Of a stretch of DNA of 64,000 nt, positions 52,311-61,227 are shown in pieces. Source of the stretch: Sunxiuqinia sp963678245 (lineage in GTDB: Bacteria > Bacteroidota > Bacteroidia > Bacteroidales > Prolixibacteraceae). The notes below the pieces were generated by a model. The model saw only the letters and a program-made list of their open reading frames with translations, made no database searches and had not been told where the DNA came from. The stretch lies in assembly GCA_965140765.1 (NCBI GenBank), contig OZ223309.1:2852001-2916000 (forward strand), written 5' to 3'. Position 1 is the first letter of the stretch, and every line of letters begins with the position of its first letter. The position numbers and the translations under genes were made by a program.

Positions 52311-53120
52311 TTAAATGAAACGTTCTAAAGCTTCCATGAAAAGTTTAGGTTGTTCTGCGTGTAGCCAATGTCCTGCATTGGGGATTCGTTCGAATTTCAC
52401 TTCCGGGTAAATCTCTTTAATTTTTTTCTCGTCTTCGACCGAAATGTAAGGTGACTTCTCGCCTTTAATAAACAGAACCGGATAGTTTAAAATCGGCATG
52501 CGGTCTTCCAGCCAGCGGTAGTTGACTCCACTGATGATCTCATCAAGATGATCATACAAAACATCAACATTGATGCGACAATCGAATTTTTTCGTGTCCT
52601 TTTTCCGGTAAACGTTTTTGAGTAGAAACATCACCAAACTTTCATTGTCCAGTTTCAAGGTTAAAAAGTCGGCGATATCCTCGCGCGAATCATATTGGTG
52701 AAGTCGAACTTCTTTCAGCGATTCTAAAATATGTTGATGTTGATAATACTGCCCCTTTTCCTGTAGTTCGAAATAGTTTTTGGGTGTGATATCGGCAATA
52801 ATCAGTTTGTCGACTTTTTCGGGGTATTCGGCAGCAAAAAAGATTGCTGTTTTTCCACCCATACTGTGACCAATCACCACTGCTTTGTCGATCCGACGTT
52901 GTTCAAAAAAAGCGGCTAGATCTTCGGTCATATCTTCGTAGGTGTGCGTTTCTGCATTGGGCGATCGACCGTGGTTGCGTTGGTCAACCATATAAACATG
53001 ATAGCTTTTTCCCAGCTTTTTCCCTACGGTAAGCCAGTTGTCCGACGATCCATAAAGCCCGTGTAGAATCACAATAACTTGTTGATTCTCTTTCCCTTCT
53101 TCCCGATAAAATAATTTCAT
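52311..53120 (-). CDS. Alpha/beta-fold hydrolase (YbfF-like esterase)
   Basis: 269 aa, cytoplasmic. Oxyanion motif VILHGLYGSSDNW, the DQRNHGRSPN segment typical of the YbfF/ABHD11 group, nucleophile elbow VIGHSMGGK (Ser), acid in the FIKGEKSPYI region, and catalytic His in PNAGHWLHAEQP. Triad complete. Likely a carboxylesterase on small acyl esters or thioesters. It lies between the GNAT gene and pdxJ; same strand as pdxJ, with a 54-nt gap. Confidence 0.9.
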   Translation of the reverse strand: MKLFYREEGKENQQVIVILHGLYGSSDNWLTVGKKLGKSYHVYMVDQRNHGRSPNAETHTYEDMTEDLAAFFEQRRIDKAVVIGHSMGGKTAIFFAAEYPEKVDKLIIADITPKNYFELQEKGQYYQHQHILESLKEVRLHQYDSREDIADFLTLKLDNESLVMFLLKNVYRKKDTKKFDCRINVDVLYDHLDEIISGVNYRWLEDRMPILNYPVLFIKGEKSPYISVEDEKKIKEIYPEVKFERIPNAGHWLHAEQPKLFMEALERFI

Positions 53121-53174
53121 AACTAATCGTGTTGTTTGTTCTGTTTGAGTTTAGTGATTAGCTGTTTGTTTACC

Positions 53175-53891
53175 TTATGGCTCGATGCACTCCAGATATT
53201 CGTGGATAGTGTCTCGAAGTCCCATATACAGCGCATCTGCAATTAAAGCATGCCCAATTGAAACTTCATCAATATATGGAATCTTATCGATCAGGAATTT
53301 TAGGTTTTTTAAGCTGAGATCGTGTCCGGCATTAATGCCCAAGCCTAATTCTTTAGCCAATTTTGCAGCTTCAACAAAAGGAGCTACTGCTTTATCGGGA
53401 TCAAATAAATACATGCTGGCATATGGCTCGGTGTACAACTCAATGCGGTCGGCACCTACTTTTGCTGCACCTTCAATGGCTTTTAAGTCAGGATCCACAA
53501 AAATTGATGTTCGAATTCCGACAGCTTTAAAGCGTCTGATAACATCGACCAGAAAATCGTGGTGCTCAACCGTATTCCATCCATGATCCGAAGTGAGTTG
53601 CCCGGGCTGATCCGGAACTAACGTAGCCTGATCGGCATTAACATCGGTCACCAAACGAATAAAATCTTCCGAAGGGTATCCCTCAATGTTAAATTCAGTG
53701 GTAATGTGAGGTTTAATATCATAAACATCCTGACGGGTAATGTGGCGTTCGTCGGGACGTGGATGCACGGTAATTCCCTCAGCACCAAATTTCTGACAAT
53801 ATATTGCAGCATCAAGTACACTGGGCATTTTGCCTCCCCGCGAATTTCTTAATGTTGCTATTTTGTTTATATTTACACTAAGTCTGGTCAT
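53175..53891 (-). CDS. pdxJ: Pyridoxine 5'-phosphate synthase
   Basis: 238 aa, full length. It condenses 1-deoxy-D-xylulose 5-phosphate with 3-amino-2-oxopropyl phosphate in vitamin B6 synthesis. Motifs: LSVNINKIATLRNSRGG at the N-terminus, GITVHPRPDERHI, FNIEGYPSEDFI, TLVPDQPGQLTSDHGW, RIELYTEPYA, GLGINAGHDLS and VSIGHALIADAL with the final catalytic His. Cytoplasmic TIM barrel. Divergent from the CBS-domain gene 53 nt away. Confidence 0.97.
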   Translation of the reverse strand: MTRLSVNINKIATLRNSRGGKMPSVLDAAIYCQKFGAEGITVHPRPDERHITRQDVYDIKPHITTEFNIEGYPSEDFIRLVTDVNADQATLVPDQPGQLTSDHGWNTVEHHDFLVDVIRRFKAVGIRTSIFVDPDLKAIEGAAKVGADRIELYTEPYASMYLFDPDKAVAPFVEAAKLAKELGLGINAGHDLSLKNLKFLIDKIPYIDEVSIGHALIADALYMGLRDTIHEYLECIEP

Positions 53892-53944
53892 ATTGATCGA
53901 ATAAGGGCTGCAAGTTACAATTTAGAATTGAAACAAATAAAAAA

Positions 53945-54610
53945 TTGATAGCAAAAGAACTCATATCAGATGTTATCCCATCGCTCAGACTCTCCGATGA
54001 CGGGCAGAAAGCGTTGAATTGGATGGAGATTTTCCGAATATCGCATCTTCCAGTGGTTGATGGTCATGAGTACCTTGGCTTGGTTTCGGACAAGGCTGTG
54101 TATGACCTGGATTTAATTGAGGTGAAAATGGAAGATTGCCGCGATCATTTACTACAACCCCATGTGCATATTAACCAGCATATTTACGAAGTGGCTTCTA
54201 TAATGTCTGAGTTGAAATTAACGCTTGTTCCGGTTTTAGATTTGAAGCATACTTATCAAGGGGTAATTTCGGTTCTGGATTTGTCGAAAAAACTGGCAAG
54301 CCTGATGGCTGTGCACGAACCTGGCGGGATTATTGTTTTGGAGCTCACTCCACTGGACTATTCACTGTCGCAAATTGCCCAGATTGTTGAGTCGAATGAT
54401 GCGAAGATTTTGAGCATATACACTTATAAAGGAGAAGGACCCAACGATTTTTTAGTTACCTTGAAAATAAATCAGGTTGACCTTTCACGAATAATACACA
54501 CCTTTGTACGGTATGACTATTCGATTCGGTCAGTATTTATGGATGATTCAATCCTGAATAATACGTACGACGACCGCTTTGATCAATTAATGAAATATAT
54601 GAATATTTAG
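53945..54610 (+). CDS. CBS-domain protein (AcuB-like)
   Basis: 221 aa, start TTG at 53945 (reads MIAKELISDVIPSLRLSDDG); no in-frame ATG precedes the domain. Two CBS motifs cover about 1-130 (SLRLSDDGQKALNWM, HLPVVDGHEYLGLVSDKA; IMSELKLTLVPVLDLKHTYQGVIS in part). The C-terminal ~80 residues resemble an ACT-like fold (VTLKINQVDLSRIIHTF). CBS pairs bind adenosyl nucleotides. Followed 12 nt later by nadK, a conserved order in Bacteroidota, so it may sense nucleotides for that operon. Confidence 0.85.
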   Translation: MIAKELISDVIPSLRLSDDGQKALNWMEIFRISHLPVVDGHEYLGLVSDKAVYDLDLIEVKMEDCRDHLLQPHVHINQHIYEVASIMSELKLTLVPVLDLKHTYQGVISVLDLSKKLASLMAVHEPGGIIVLELTPLDYSLSQIAQIVESNDAKILSIYTYKGEGPNDFLVTLKINQVDLSRIIHTFVRYDYSIRSVFMDDSILNNTYDDRFDQLMKYMNI

Positions 54611-54622
54611 TGCCGTCAACAT

Positions 54623-55504
54623 ATGATAATTGCAATATTTGGAATTAATATCGAACCTGCTTTCACCTCCGACTTAGCCAAATTGTTTTCCTTGCTAAAA
54701 GACCGAAAAATCAATATTTACATTTATGAACCGTTTTTCGTTTTTCTGCAATCCACTTATTCTTTAAAACCTGAAGTTGCCGGGCTATTTACGTCGGGGA
54801 AAGACCTGCCGGATGATGTTGAGTTTTTATTCAGTATTGGTGGCGACGGAACTTTTCTACAATCAGTACTGACGGTAAAAAACAAGTCGATTCCTGCGGT
54901 TGGGATTAACCTCGGACGGTTGGGCTTTTTATCTGACATTTCACGCGATGATATGCACGAAGCGATCGACCAAATCCTGAATCAGCAATTCCAAATTGAA
55001 GAGCGTTCGGTGCTGTGTTTGAAAGAAAAAGGATCTTTGTTTGGCGATTTCAATTATGCCATAAATGAGATTGCCGTGACTAAGCTTGACACATCGTCGA
55101 TGATCAATATTCACACCTATTTGAACAACGATTATTTAAGTACCTACTGGGCCGACGGACTCATAATTTCTACACCAACCGGATCTACAGCCTATTCAAT
55201 GAGCGTTGGAGGACCAATTCTCACACCTGATTCAAAGAACTTAGTGATTACTCCGATTGCGCCGCATAATTTGACCGTTCGCCCAATTGTTGTGCCCGAA
55301 AATGTTTCAATCCGCTTACATGTTGAAGGCCGTGGCTCACAGTTTCTTGCATCGCTGGATTCCCGTTCTGAAGCAATTCATTTCCCAGGTGAATTGCACA
55401 TCAGCAAAGCCGATTTTCATGTAAAAACCCTAAAACTTCCCGGGCATGGATTTTTCAATACACTTCGTAACAAGCTGATGTGGGGAGCTGACCGAAGAAA
55501 TTAA
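54623..55504 (+). CDS. nadK: NAD kinase
   Basis: 293 aa, cytoplasmic. Signature SIGGDGTFLQSV with the catalytic Asp, GINLGRLGFLSDI, the NE motif in YAINEIAV, and SPTGSTAYS-like STPTGSTAYSMSVGGPI, then TPIAPHNLTVRPIVVP. All steps of the NADK fold are present. It phosphorylates NAD to NADP. Second gene of the CBS-nadK pair and upstream of the envelope cluster. Confidence 0.96.
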   Translation: MIIAIFGINIEPAFTSDLAKLFSLLKDRKINIYIYEPFFVFLQSTYSLKPEVAGLFTSGKDLPDDVEFLFSIGGDGTFLQSVLTVKNKSIPAVGINLGRLGFLSDISRDDMHEAIDQILNQQFQIEERSVLCLKEKGSLFGDFNYAINEIAVTKLDTSSMINIHTYLNNDYLSTYWADGLIISTPTGSTAYSMSVGGPILTPDSKNLVITPIAPHNLTVRPIVVPENVSIRLHVEGRGSQFLASLDSRSEAIHFPGELHISKADFHVKTLKLPGHGFFNTLRNKLMWGADRRN

Positions 55505-55581
55505 ACTTTTATGCTTAACAATTTTTAACCTCTATTTCGGTTTTATAATAAGCAGTCGGTAAGATGTTTTGAGAATTATAT

Positions 55582-55589
55582 TACTTTTG
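55582..55589 (+). promoter_or_regulatory. Candidate -7 element for the DUF6089-uppS-bamA operon
   Basis: TACTTTTG fits TAnnTTTG; 102 nt before the DUF6089 start, in a 187-nt gap after nadK. Confidence 0.45.
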
Positions 55590-55691
55590 TAGCTCTTGAA
55601 AGGAGTTATGATTTTAATGTCGTTATTGAATGCCAGAATGTTTTACCATACTGTCTTTTTATTATAAACCTTTCAAAGAAAAAGATAGTCG

Positions 55692-56486
55692 ATGAAAAGA
55701 TTTTTTGCAATCATTTTTTGTACCCTAACTTTAAGTTCAGTTTCGGCTCAGAATACAGCAGACATTGGTTTGTGGGGAGGCATTGGAAGTTACATTGGCG
55801 ACATGACAAACATAGATAAAGCAAGTTCTTTGAATCCAAATGTTGGATTGTTTTTTCGTTACAACTTTAACTCGCGTGTGAGTTTAAGAACAAGTGCGAT
55901 GTTAGGAACAATTGGTGCGACCGGTGAGTTTGAAACCGAGCCTTGGGAGTTCGACAAGTTTATGACCGATATTTCGCTGATGGGAGAGTTTAATTTCTTT
56001 CGATATATTATTGGGAGTAAGCGATATAGCTCTACACCATATCTTCTTGGAGGAGTCGGAGCTAGTTTGTATAATTACACGTACGATCCAGTCCGTTTAA
56101 GCCCTGTGGTGTATTACTTAAACCCCGGCCAACTGGCAGGAGTACCAGCAAATGTCAGAGGCGAGCTTTTAACCGGCCAGGATGAGGCAGTCGTTGCGCT
56201 AAACATCCCCGTCGGATTTGGATTTAAGTTTAATGTAGGAGGACGGTTGAGTGTGGGCATTGAAGCCATTCTCAGGAAATATTTCAATGATAAGATTGAC
56301 GATTTGGATGATCCGAGAAAATATTACTCAACAACAACTAATCTGGCTGGTGAAACAACTGAAGGATGGGTAAATTACAACGATTTCTTGCATAACAACG
56401 ATTTCACCTTACATTTGGGGGTTCATTTAACTTATCGGTTTTACCGGGGAAGCAATGAATGCCCGGTGTATGAAAATATTAACTAG
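55692..56486 (+). CDS. DUF6089 outer-membrane beta-barrel-like protein
   Basis: 264 aa. Sec signal peptide (MKRFFAIIFCTLTLSSVSAQ). The mature part has barrel-like strands with DIGLWGGIGSYIGDM, VGLFFRYNFNSRVSLR, YLLGGVGASLYNY and a C-terminal LHLGVHLTYRFY strand ending in aromatic residues. Matches the DUF6089 family, which in Bacteroidota is regularly found between nadK and uppS/bamA. Outer-membrane location inferred; function unknown but linked by context to envelope assembly. 5 nt gap to uppS. Confidence 0.85.
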   Translation: MKRFFAIIFCTLTLSSVSAQNTADIGLWGGIGSYIGDMTNIDKASSLNPNVGLFFRYNFNSRVSLRTSAMLGTIGATGEFETEPWEFDKFMTDISLMGEFNFFRYIIGSKRYSSTPYLLGGVGASLYNYTYDPVRLSPVVYYLNPGQLAGVPANVRGELLTGQDEAVVALNIPVGFGFKFNVGGRLSVGIEAILRKYFNDKIDDLDDPRKYYSTTTNLAGETTEGWVNYNDFLHNNDFTLHLGVHLTYRFYRGSNECPVYENIN

Positions 56487-56491
56487 AATAA

Positions 56492-57235
56492 ATGACCATT
56501 AAGGACAAAATACAGAAAGATAAATTACCTAAGCACATTGCCATTATCATGGATGGAAATGGGCGTTGGGCAGCCAAACAAGGAAATCAACGAATTTTTG
56601 GGCATGAGCATGGTGTAGAATCGGTTCGTTCCACTGTTGAAGGAGCAGCTGAAATAGGAATTCAGTATTTAACCTTATATGCATTTTCTACCGAAAATTG
56701 GTCGAGACCCCATGATGAAGTGAATGCTTTGATGGGACTTTTGGTACAGGCTATCAATGATGAAACGGAAAAATTGAAAGAACAAAATGTGCGTCTTACG
56801 ATGATTGGTGATTTTGATAGCCTCCCGGAAGATGTTCAAACGAAACTTAATTGGTCGATAAATGAATTGAGCAAATGTACTGGTTTGACTTTGGTATTGG
56901 CTCTCAGTTACAGTTCGAAATGGGAAATAACCGAAGCCATAAAAAAAATTGCCCAAGACGTAAAAGACGACAAATTACAAATTGACAATATCGATAAAGA
57001 TATACTTGATAACTACCTTGCTACAGTTGGAATACCAGACCCCGAATTATTAATCAGAACGAGTGGTGAAAACAGGATAAGCAACTTTTTGCTTTGGCAA
57101 ATAGCTTATTCCGAATTCTATTTCACTCCTGTTCTTTGGCCCGACTTTCGGAAAGAAAATTTGTATGAGGCCATTTGTGATTATCAAAACAGGGAACGAC
57201 GGTTTGGTAAAACAAGTCAACAATTAGTTAGCTAA
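56492..57235 (+). CDS. uppS: Isoprenyl transferase (undecaprenyl diphosphate synthase)
   Basis: 247 aa, full length. Makes the C55 lipid carrier for peptidoglycan and surface polysaccharide by adding isopentenyl units to farnesyl diphosphate. Motifs: HIAIIMDGNGRWAAKQ with the catalytic Asp, GHEHGVESVR, LTLYAFSTENWSRP, LVLALSYSSKWEI, and PELLIRTSGENRISNFLLWQ. The Asn/Ser pieces are the standard UppS set. Cytoplasmic, membrane-associated. 13 nt before bamA. Confidence 0.97.
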   Translation: MTIKDKIQKDKLPKHIAIIMDGNGRWAAKQGNQRIFGHEHGVESVRSTVEGAAEIGIQYLTLYAFSTENWSRPHDEVNALMGLLVQAINDETEKLKEQNVRLTMIGDFDSLPEDVQTKLNWSINELSKCTGLTLVLALSYSSKWEITEAIKKIAQDVKDDKLQIDNIDKDILDNYLATVGIPDPELLIRTSGENRISNFLLWQIAYSEFYFTPVLWPDFRKENLYEAICDYQNRERRFGKTSQQLVS

Positions 57236-57248
57236 TCAATTCCAGAAA

Positions 57249-59909
57249 ATGCAAAAACTGAAATTCTTCTTAATTCTATTCTTATTTAGTGTGAGTGCTT
57301 ATGCACAAATTAACGAAAGCACTAATTTTTCGATTTACTATTCAAGTCCTAAAAAGTACACGATTGCCGGCATTGAGGTGCTAGGTATTCGCTATCTTGA
57401 CGCTGATGTCCTGATCCAAATTTCGGGTTTAGAGGTCGGTGAAGAGATCACTGTTCCCGGCGAAGCAATTACGACAGCGATAAAAAAGCTGTGGGGACAT
57501 CAGATGTTTTCTGATGTGAAAATTGAAGCCAGCAAAGTAGAAGGCAGTAAAATATGGTTGGATATCTATTTACAGGAAAGACCCAAACTCTCAGATGTTA
57601 ATTTCTATGGGGTTTCCAAAGGCGAAAAAGATGACATCACCGAAAAGGTTTTGCTATTGAAAGGAAGTCAGGTGACCGACAACCAATTAAATAATGCAGA
57701 ACGTATAATAAAAGGGATATTTCTGGAGAAAGGCTTTTTAAATACCGAGGTGAATATTGTTCAGCGCGACGATACGGCCTCAGTAAACAGCGTTATTCTT
57801 GATATTAACGTTGACAAAAAGGAGAAGGTTAAAATCGACGAAATTGTTTTTCATGGTGTAGATCAACTGAAAGAGAACAAGTTGAGGAAAGCCATGAAAA
57901 AAACCAATGAAAAGCGGCTGAGAAACTTCTTCCAGACAAAGAAATTCAATGAAGAGAAGTTTATCGAGGATAAGAAAAATGTTGTCGATAAATATAACCA
58001 GGAAGGTTATCGCGATGCTACGATTGTAAAAGATAGCATCAGTAAAGTTGATGAAGACCTGATTCGTCTGGACATATGGGTTGACGAAGGCGAAAAATAT
58101 TATTTTGGAGATGTTCAGTGGGTTGGAAATACAATCTATCCGGGCGACTATCTGGATGCCTATCTTGGTGTTAAAAAAGGAGATGTATTTGATCAGAAAT
58201 TATTGAACAAGCGATTGAACGAAGATGACGATGCCGTTAGCAACCTATACCTCGATAATGGCTATTTATTCTTCAATTTAAATCCGGTTGAAGCCAGAGT
58301 TGAAAATGATACGATCGACTATGAGATGCGTATTTATGAAGGAAATCAGGCAACAATTAACAAGGTGCTGATTGAAGGAAATACGAAAACCCATGAGCAT
58401 GTTGCCCGAAGAGAAATTCGCACACTACCCGGAGATTTATTTAGTAAATCAAAGATCATCCGTTCGGTTCGTGAACTTTCGCAGCTGGGACACTTCGACC
58501 CCGAGGCTATTAATCCGAATGTTGTTCCGCACCCCGAAGATGGAACTGTTGATATTGCCTATCAGTTACAGGAGAAAGCAAACGATCAGATCGAACTTTC
58601 AGGAGGTTGGGGAGCCAATATGTTTGTAGGAACAGTTGGTTTGAAATTCTCAAACTTTTCGGTTCGTAACATTCCCAATAAAGAAGCCTGGCGTCCTTTG
58701 CCAACCGGAGATGGACAAACATTAAGTCTGCGGGCACAAACCAGTGGAAAGTTTTATCAGTCCTACAGCTTTTCATTTATCGAGCCATGGTTAGGAGGTA
58801 AAAAACCAAATTCATTCTCCCTTTCATTTTCACATTCGCGTGTGAATTACTCAGCCAACAACAACCTATATAGTGGTGGTTATGGTAGTCCCTATGGTGG
58901 GTACGGAGGAGGTTATGGCGGATATAGTGGATTTGGAAGCTATGGCGGATATGGCGGGTACAACCCTTACGGCGGGTACAACAACTATTATGATCCTGGA
59001 ACAAATTATACCTATAACGATAATCAAACATCAGATGAAGATCAGATTCAGGTAACTACTCGTTTGGCATTGGGTTATGGCTATCGTTTGAAATGGCCGG
59101 ATGATTTTTTCACGGTTTATCATGAACTTTCATTAGAGCACTACAAATTACAGAACATGTCGGGTTATTATTACTTCCTGACTGATGATGACGGATCAGG
59201 TGGTGGTGGCTTCAACAACCTGAGCTTTAAAACGGCCTTTGGACGAAATTCGGTGGATAATCCATTGTATTCGCGAAGTGGTTCAGAGTTCTCTGTTAGC
59301 CTGCAGTTTACACCACCATTCTCGTTGTTTGACAATGTTGATTACAACGATCCGAACTTATCAAGTGAAGATAAGTATAAGTGGATTGAGTATCATAAAT
59401 GGAACATGAAAGGTGCGTGGTTTACACCGCTTTCATCAAATCGGAATTTGGTACTGCACACCAAATTTGAATATGCATTTTTAGGATACTACGATAAGAA
59501 CCGTAGATCGCCCTTTGAGAAATTCAGAGTAGGTGGCTCAGGGATGTCAGGCTATAACCTTTATGGGTCCGAAATCATTTCTCTTCGTGGTTATGAGGAT
59601 TATAGTTTGAGCCCGAATACGGGCTCGAATATGTACAATAAGCTTACAATGGAACTGCGATATCCGATTACATTAAAACCGTCGGCAACCATTTATGTAC
59701 TTGGTTTCCTTGAAGCAGGTAATGCCTGGATGGACTTTGAAAACTATAACCCCTTTAATTTAAAAAGATCGGCAGGAGCTGGTGTCCGAATCTTCCTACC
59801 CATGTTTGGTTTAATGGGAATCGATTGGGGATATGGATTTGACGAGTCAGGATATAAAAACAATGCAGGAGGAAGTCAGTTTCACTTTGTTATCGGACAG
59901 CAGTTCTGA
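57249..59909 (+). CDS. bamA: Outer-membrane assembly factor BamA
   Basis: 886 aa. Signal peptide (MQKLKFFLILFLFSVSAYAQ), then five POTRA domains in the periplasm (about 30-440; for example IAGIEVLGIRYLDADVLIQ, KIDEIVFHGVDQLKENKL), and a C-terminal Omp85 barrel from about 455 with conserved GGWGANMFVGTVGL, the lid-lock-like VRNIPNKEAWRPLP and VRIFLPMFGLMGIDWGYGFD. Between two barrel strands (about residues 540-580) is an insert of repeated Gly-Gly-Tyr units. It folds outer-membrane proteins and is almost certainly essential. Followed by two skp/ompH chaperone genes. Confidence 0.96.
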   Translation: MQKLKFFLILFLFSVSAYAQINESTNFSIYYSSPKKYTIAGIEVLGIRYLDADVLIQISGLEVGEEITVPGEAITTAIKKLWGHQMFSDVKIEASKVEGSKIWLDIYLQERPKLSDVNFYGVSKGEKDDITEKVLLLKGSQVTDNQLNNAERIIKGIFLEKGFLNTEVNIVQRDDTASVNSVILDINVDKKEKVKIDEIVFHGVDQLKENKLRKAMKKTNEKRLRNFFQTKKFNEEKFIEDKKNVVDKYNQEGYRDATIVKDSISKVDEDLIRLDIWVDEGEKYYFGDVQWVGNTIYPGDYLDAYLGVKKGDVFDQKLLNKRLNEDDDAVSNLYLDNGYLFFNLNPVEARVENDTIDYEMRIYEGNQATINKVLIEGNTKTHEHVARREIRTLPGDLFSKSKIIRSVRELSQLGHFDPEAINPNVVPHPEDGTVDIAYQLQEKANDQIELSGGWGANMFVGTVGLKFSNFSVRNIPNKEAWRPLPTGDGQTLSLRAQTSGKFYQSYSFSFIEPWLGGKKPNSFSLSFSHSRVNYSANNNLYSGGYGSPYGGYGGGYGGYSGFGSYGGYGGYNPYGGYNNYYDPGTNYTYNDNQTSDEDQIQVTTRLALGYGYRLKWPDDFFTVYHELSLEHYKLQNMSGYYYFLTDDDGSGGGGFNNLSFKTAFGRNSVDNPLYSRSGSEFSVSLQFTPPFSLFDNVDYNDPNLSSEDKYKWIEYHKWNMKGAWFTPLSSNRNLVLHTKFEYAFLGYYDKNRRSPFEKFRVGGSGMSGYNLYGSEIISLRGYEDYSLSPNTGSNMYNKLTMELRYPITLKPSATIYVLGFLEAGNAWMDFENYNPFNLKRSAGAGVRIFLPMFGLMGIDWGYGFDESGYKNNAGGSQFHFVIGQQF
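58870..58994 (+). repeat. GGY-type codon repeat inside bamA
   Basis: About a dozen imperfect GGN-GGN-TAT/TAC units (GGYGSPYGGYGG and similar), encoding the low-complexity Gly/Tyr loop. The repetition makes it prone to length change. Confidence 0.8.
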
Positions 59910-59973
59910 TCGTTATAAGAATGGCTCGGTATTTGTAAAACTCGAAGATAGTATGAATTTAAATAGAATTGCC

Positions 59974-60489
59974 ATGAAGAAAAAAGTATTGTTATTTGTT
60001 TTTCTGATTGCTTTTGGAGCAACAGCGATGGCTCAGAAATACGCCTACATCGATACAGAATATGTTTTAGAAAATATTCCGGCTTACAATGCAGCGCAGG
60101 AGCAGTTAGATCAAATTTCCAAACAATATCAAAAAGAACTTGAGAGCATGCATGCTGACATTGAACAGATGTATCAGGATTTTCAGGCCGAGTCTGTTTT
60201 GCTTTCCGAAGAGATGAAACGTAAACGTGAAGATGTCATTATTAGTAAGGAAAAAGAATACAAAGACTTGCAGCGTAAGTATTTTGGACGCGAAGGAGAC
60301 TTATTTAAGAAGCGTCAGGGATTAATTAAACCAATCCAGGATGATGTTTTTAATGCGGTTCAGGAATTAGCCAACGAAGGGAGCTACGCCGTTATCTTCG
60401 ATAAGGCCGGAAGCCTTACGATGCTCTATACAAACCCGAAATATGATCTGAGTGACCAAGTGCTTGAAAAGCTTGGTTATAAGAATTAA
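59974..60489 (+). CDS. OmpH/Skp periplasmic chaperone, first copy
   Basis: 171 aa from the ATG at 59974 (MKKKVLLFVFLIAFGATAMA), which begins a normal signal peptide; upstream in-frame ATGs (59833, 59953) lie inside or just after bamA. The mature part opens QKYAYIDTEYVLENIPAYN and forms the long coiled-coil arms (about 45-120) and short beta core (GSYAVIFDKAGSLTMLYTN) typical of Skp trimers. It carries unfolded outer-membrane proteins to BamA. Co-transcribed with bamA (65 nt gap). Confidence 0.92.
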   Translation: MKKKVLLFVFLIAFGATAMAQKYAYIDTEYVLENIPAYNAAQEQLDQISKQYQKELESMHADIEQMYQDFQAESVLLSEEMKRKREDVIISKEKEYKDLQRKYFGREGDLFKKRQGLIKPIQDDVFNAVQELANEGSYAVIFDKAGSLTMLYTNPKYDLSDQVLEKLGYKN

Positions 60490-60502
60490 TCAATTATATT
60501 TG
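60473..60502 (+). promoter_or_regulatory. Promoter of the second skp gene
   Basis: TTG (60473-60475), 19 nt, TATATTTG (60495-60502). The -33 element lies inside the end of the first skp gene. The leader to the second gene is about 135 nt. Confidence 0.6.
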
Positions 60503-60643
60503 TCAACGAATTTTTAAAATCCGACAAAAGAAGTTAAATCTTCAAAATTGATAGTTTGATTTGATTCGGCTAGACAGGAACACGTACTGATTTTAAAAGG
60601 TTGACGCGGAAATAATAATAACTAACAAAGAAAAAATAACCAG

Positions 60644-61153
60644 ATGAAAAGTATTTTCAAAATTTGTTTCGTAGCGGTTCTGTTCTTTTCAGTAGGAATG
60701 GTAAATGCACAAACATTAAAGTTTGCCCACATTGATACACAGGTTTTAATTCAGGCGATGCCTGAGGCAAAAACTGCACAAGCTACCATCGAGAAAGAGG
60801 CTAAGGGGTTAGAAGATCAAATGGGAACGCTGCAAAAAGAGTATCAAACTAAATTGCAGGATTTATCGGACAAGCAAGACTCATTAACTGAAATCGTATA
60901 TCAATCAAAAGTTGAAGAATTACAAAGTCTTCAACAGCGTATTCAAAGCTTTAATAGTTCAGCACAACAACGTTTGCAACAAAAGCAAAGTGAGCTGATG
61001 CAACCTATTTTTGCAAAAGCCAATGAAACCATTGAAGCTGTTGCGAAAGAACAAGGTGTAATTTACGTGTTTGATGCAAACAATTTACTTTACAAGTCAA
61101 ACCAAAGTATTGATTTATTGCCACTTGTTAAAGCAAAACTAGGAATTCAATAG
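60644..61153 (+). CDS. OmpH/Skp periplasmic chaperone, second copy
   Basis: 169 aa. Signal peptide (MKSIFKICFVAVLFFSVGMV, cleavage after NAQ), then KFAHIDTQVLIQAMPEAKT, a long Gln/Glu-rich coiled coil (RIQSFNSSAQQRLQQKQSEL in part) and a C-terminal VIYVFDANNLLYKS strand. Paralogue of the preceding gene, with its own promoter. Two or three skp copies after bamA are common in Bacteroidota. A strong terminator follows. Confidence 0.92.
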   Translation: MKSIFKICFVAVLFFSVGMVNAQTLKFAHIDTQVLIQAMPEAKTAQATIEKEAKGLEDQMGTLQKEYQTKLQDLSDKQDSLTEIVYQSKVEELQSLQQRIQSFNSSAQQRLQQKQSELMQPIFAKANETIEAVAKEQGVIYVFDANNLLYKSNQSIDLLPLVKAKLGIQ

Positions 61154-61175
61154 ACTATAACTAAATAGTTTCAAG

Positions 61176-61205
61176 AAAGCCGTCTGATTCAGACGGCTTT
61201 TTTTA
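61176..61205 (+). terminator. Terminator of the bamA-skp cluster
   Basis: AAAGCCGTCTGA and TCAGACGGCTTT form a perfect 12-bp stem with a 1-nt centre, followed by T4-A-T5. The tail is also used as the -7 element of murI. Confidence 0.88.
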
Positions 61206-61211
61206 TTTTTG
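61204..61211 (+). promoter_or_regulatory. -7 element of murI, overlapping the preceding terminator tail
   Basis: TATTTTTG fits TAnnTTTG; 17 nt before the murI ATG, so the leader is very short. Confidence 0.5.
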
Positions 61212-61227
61212 TTTGCAAAGAATTTAA

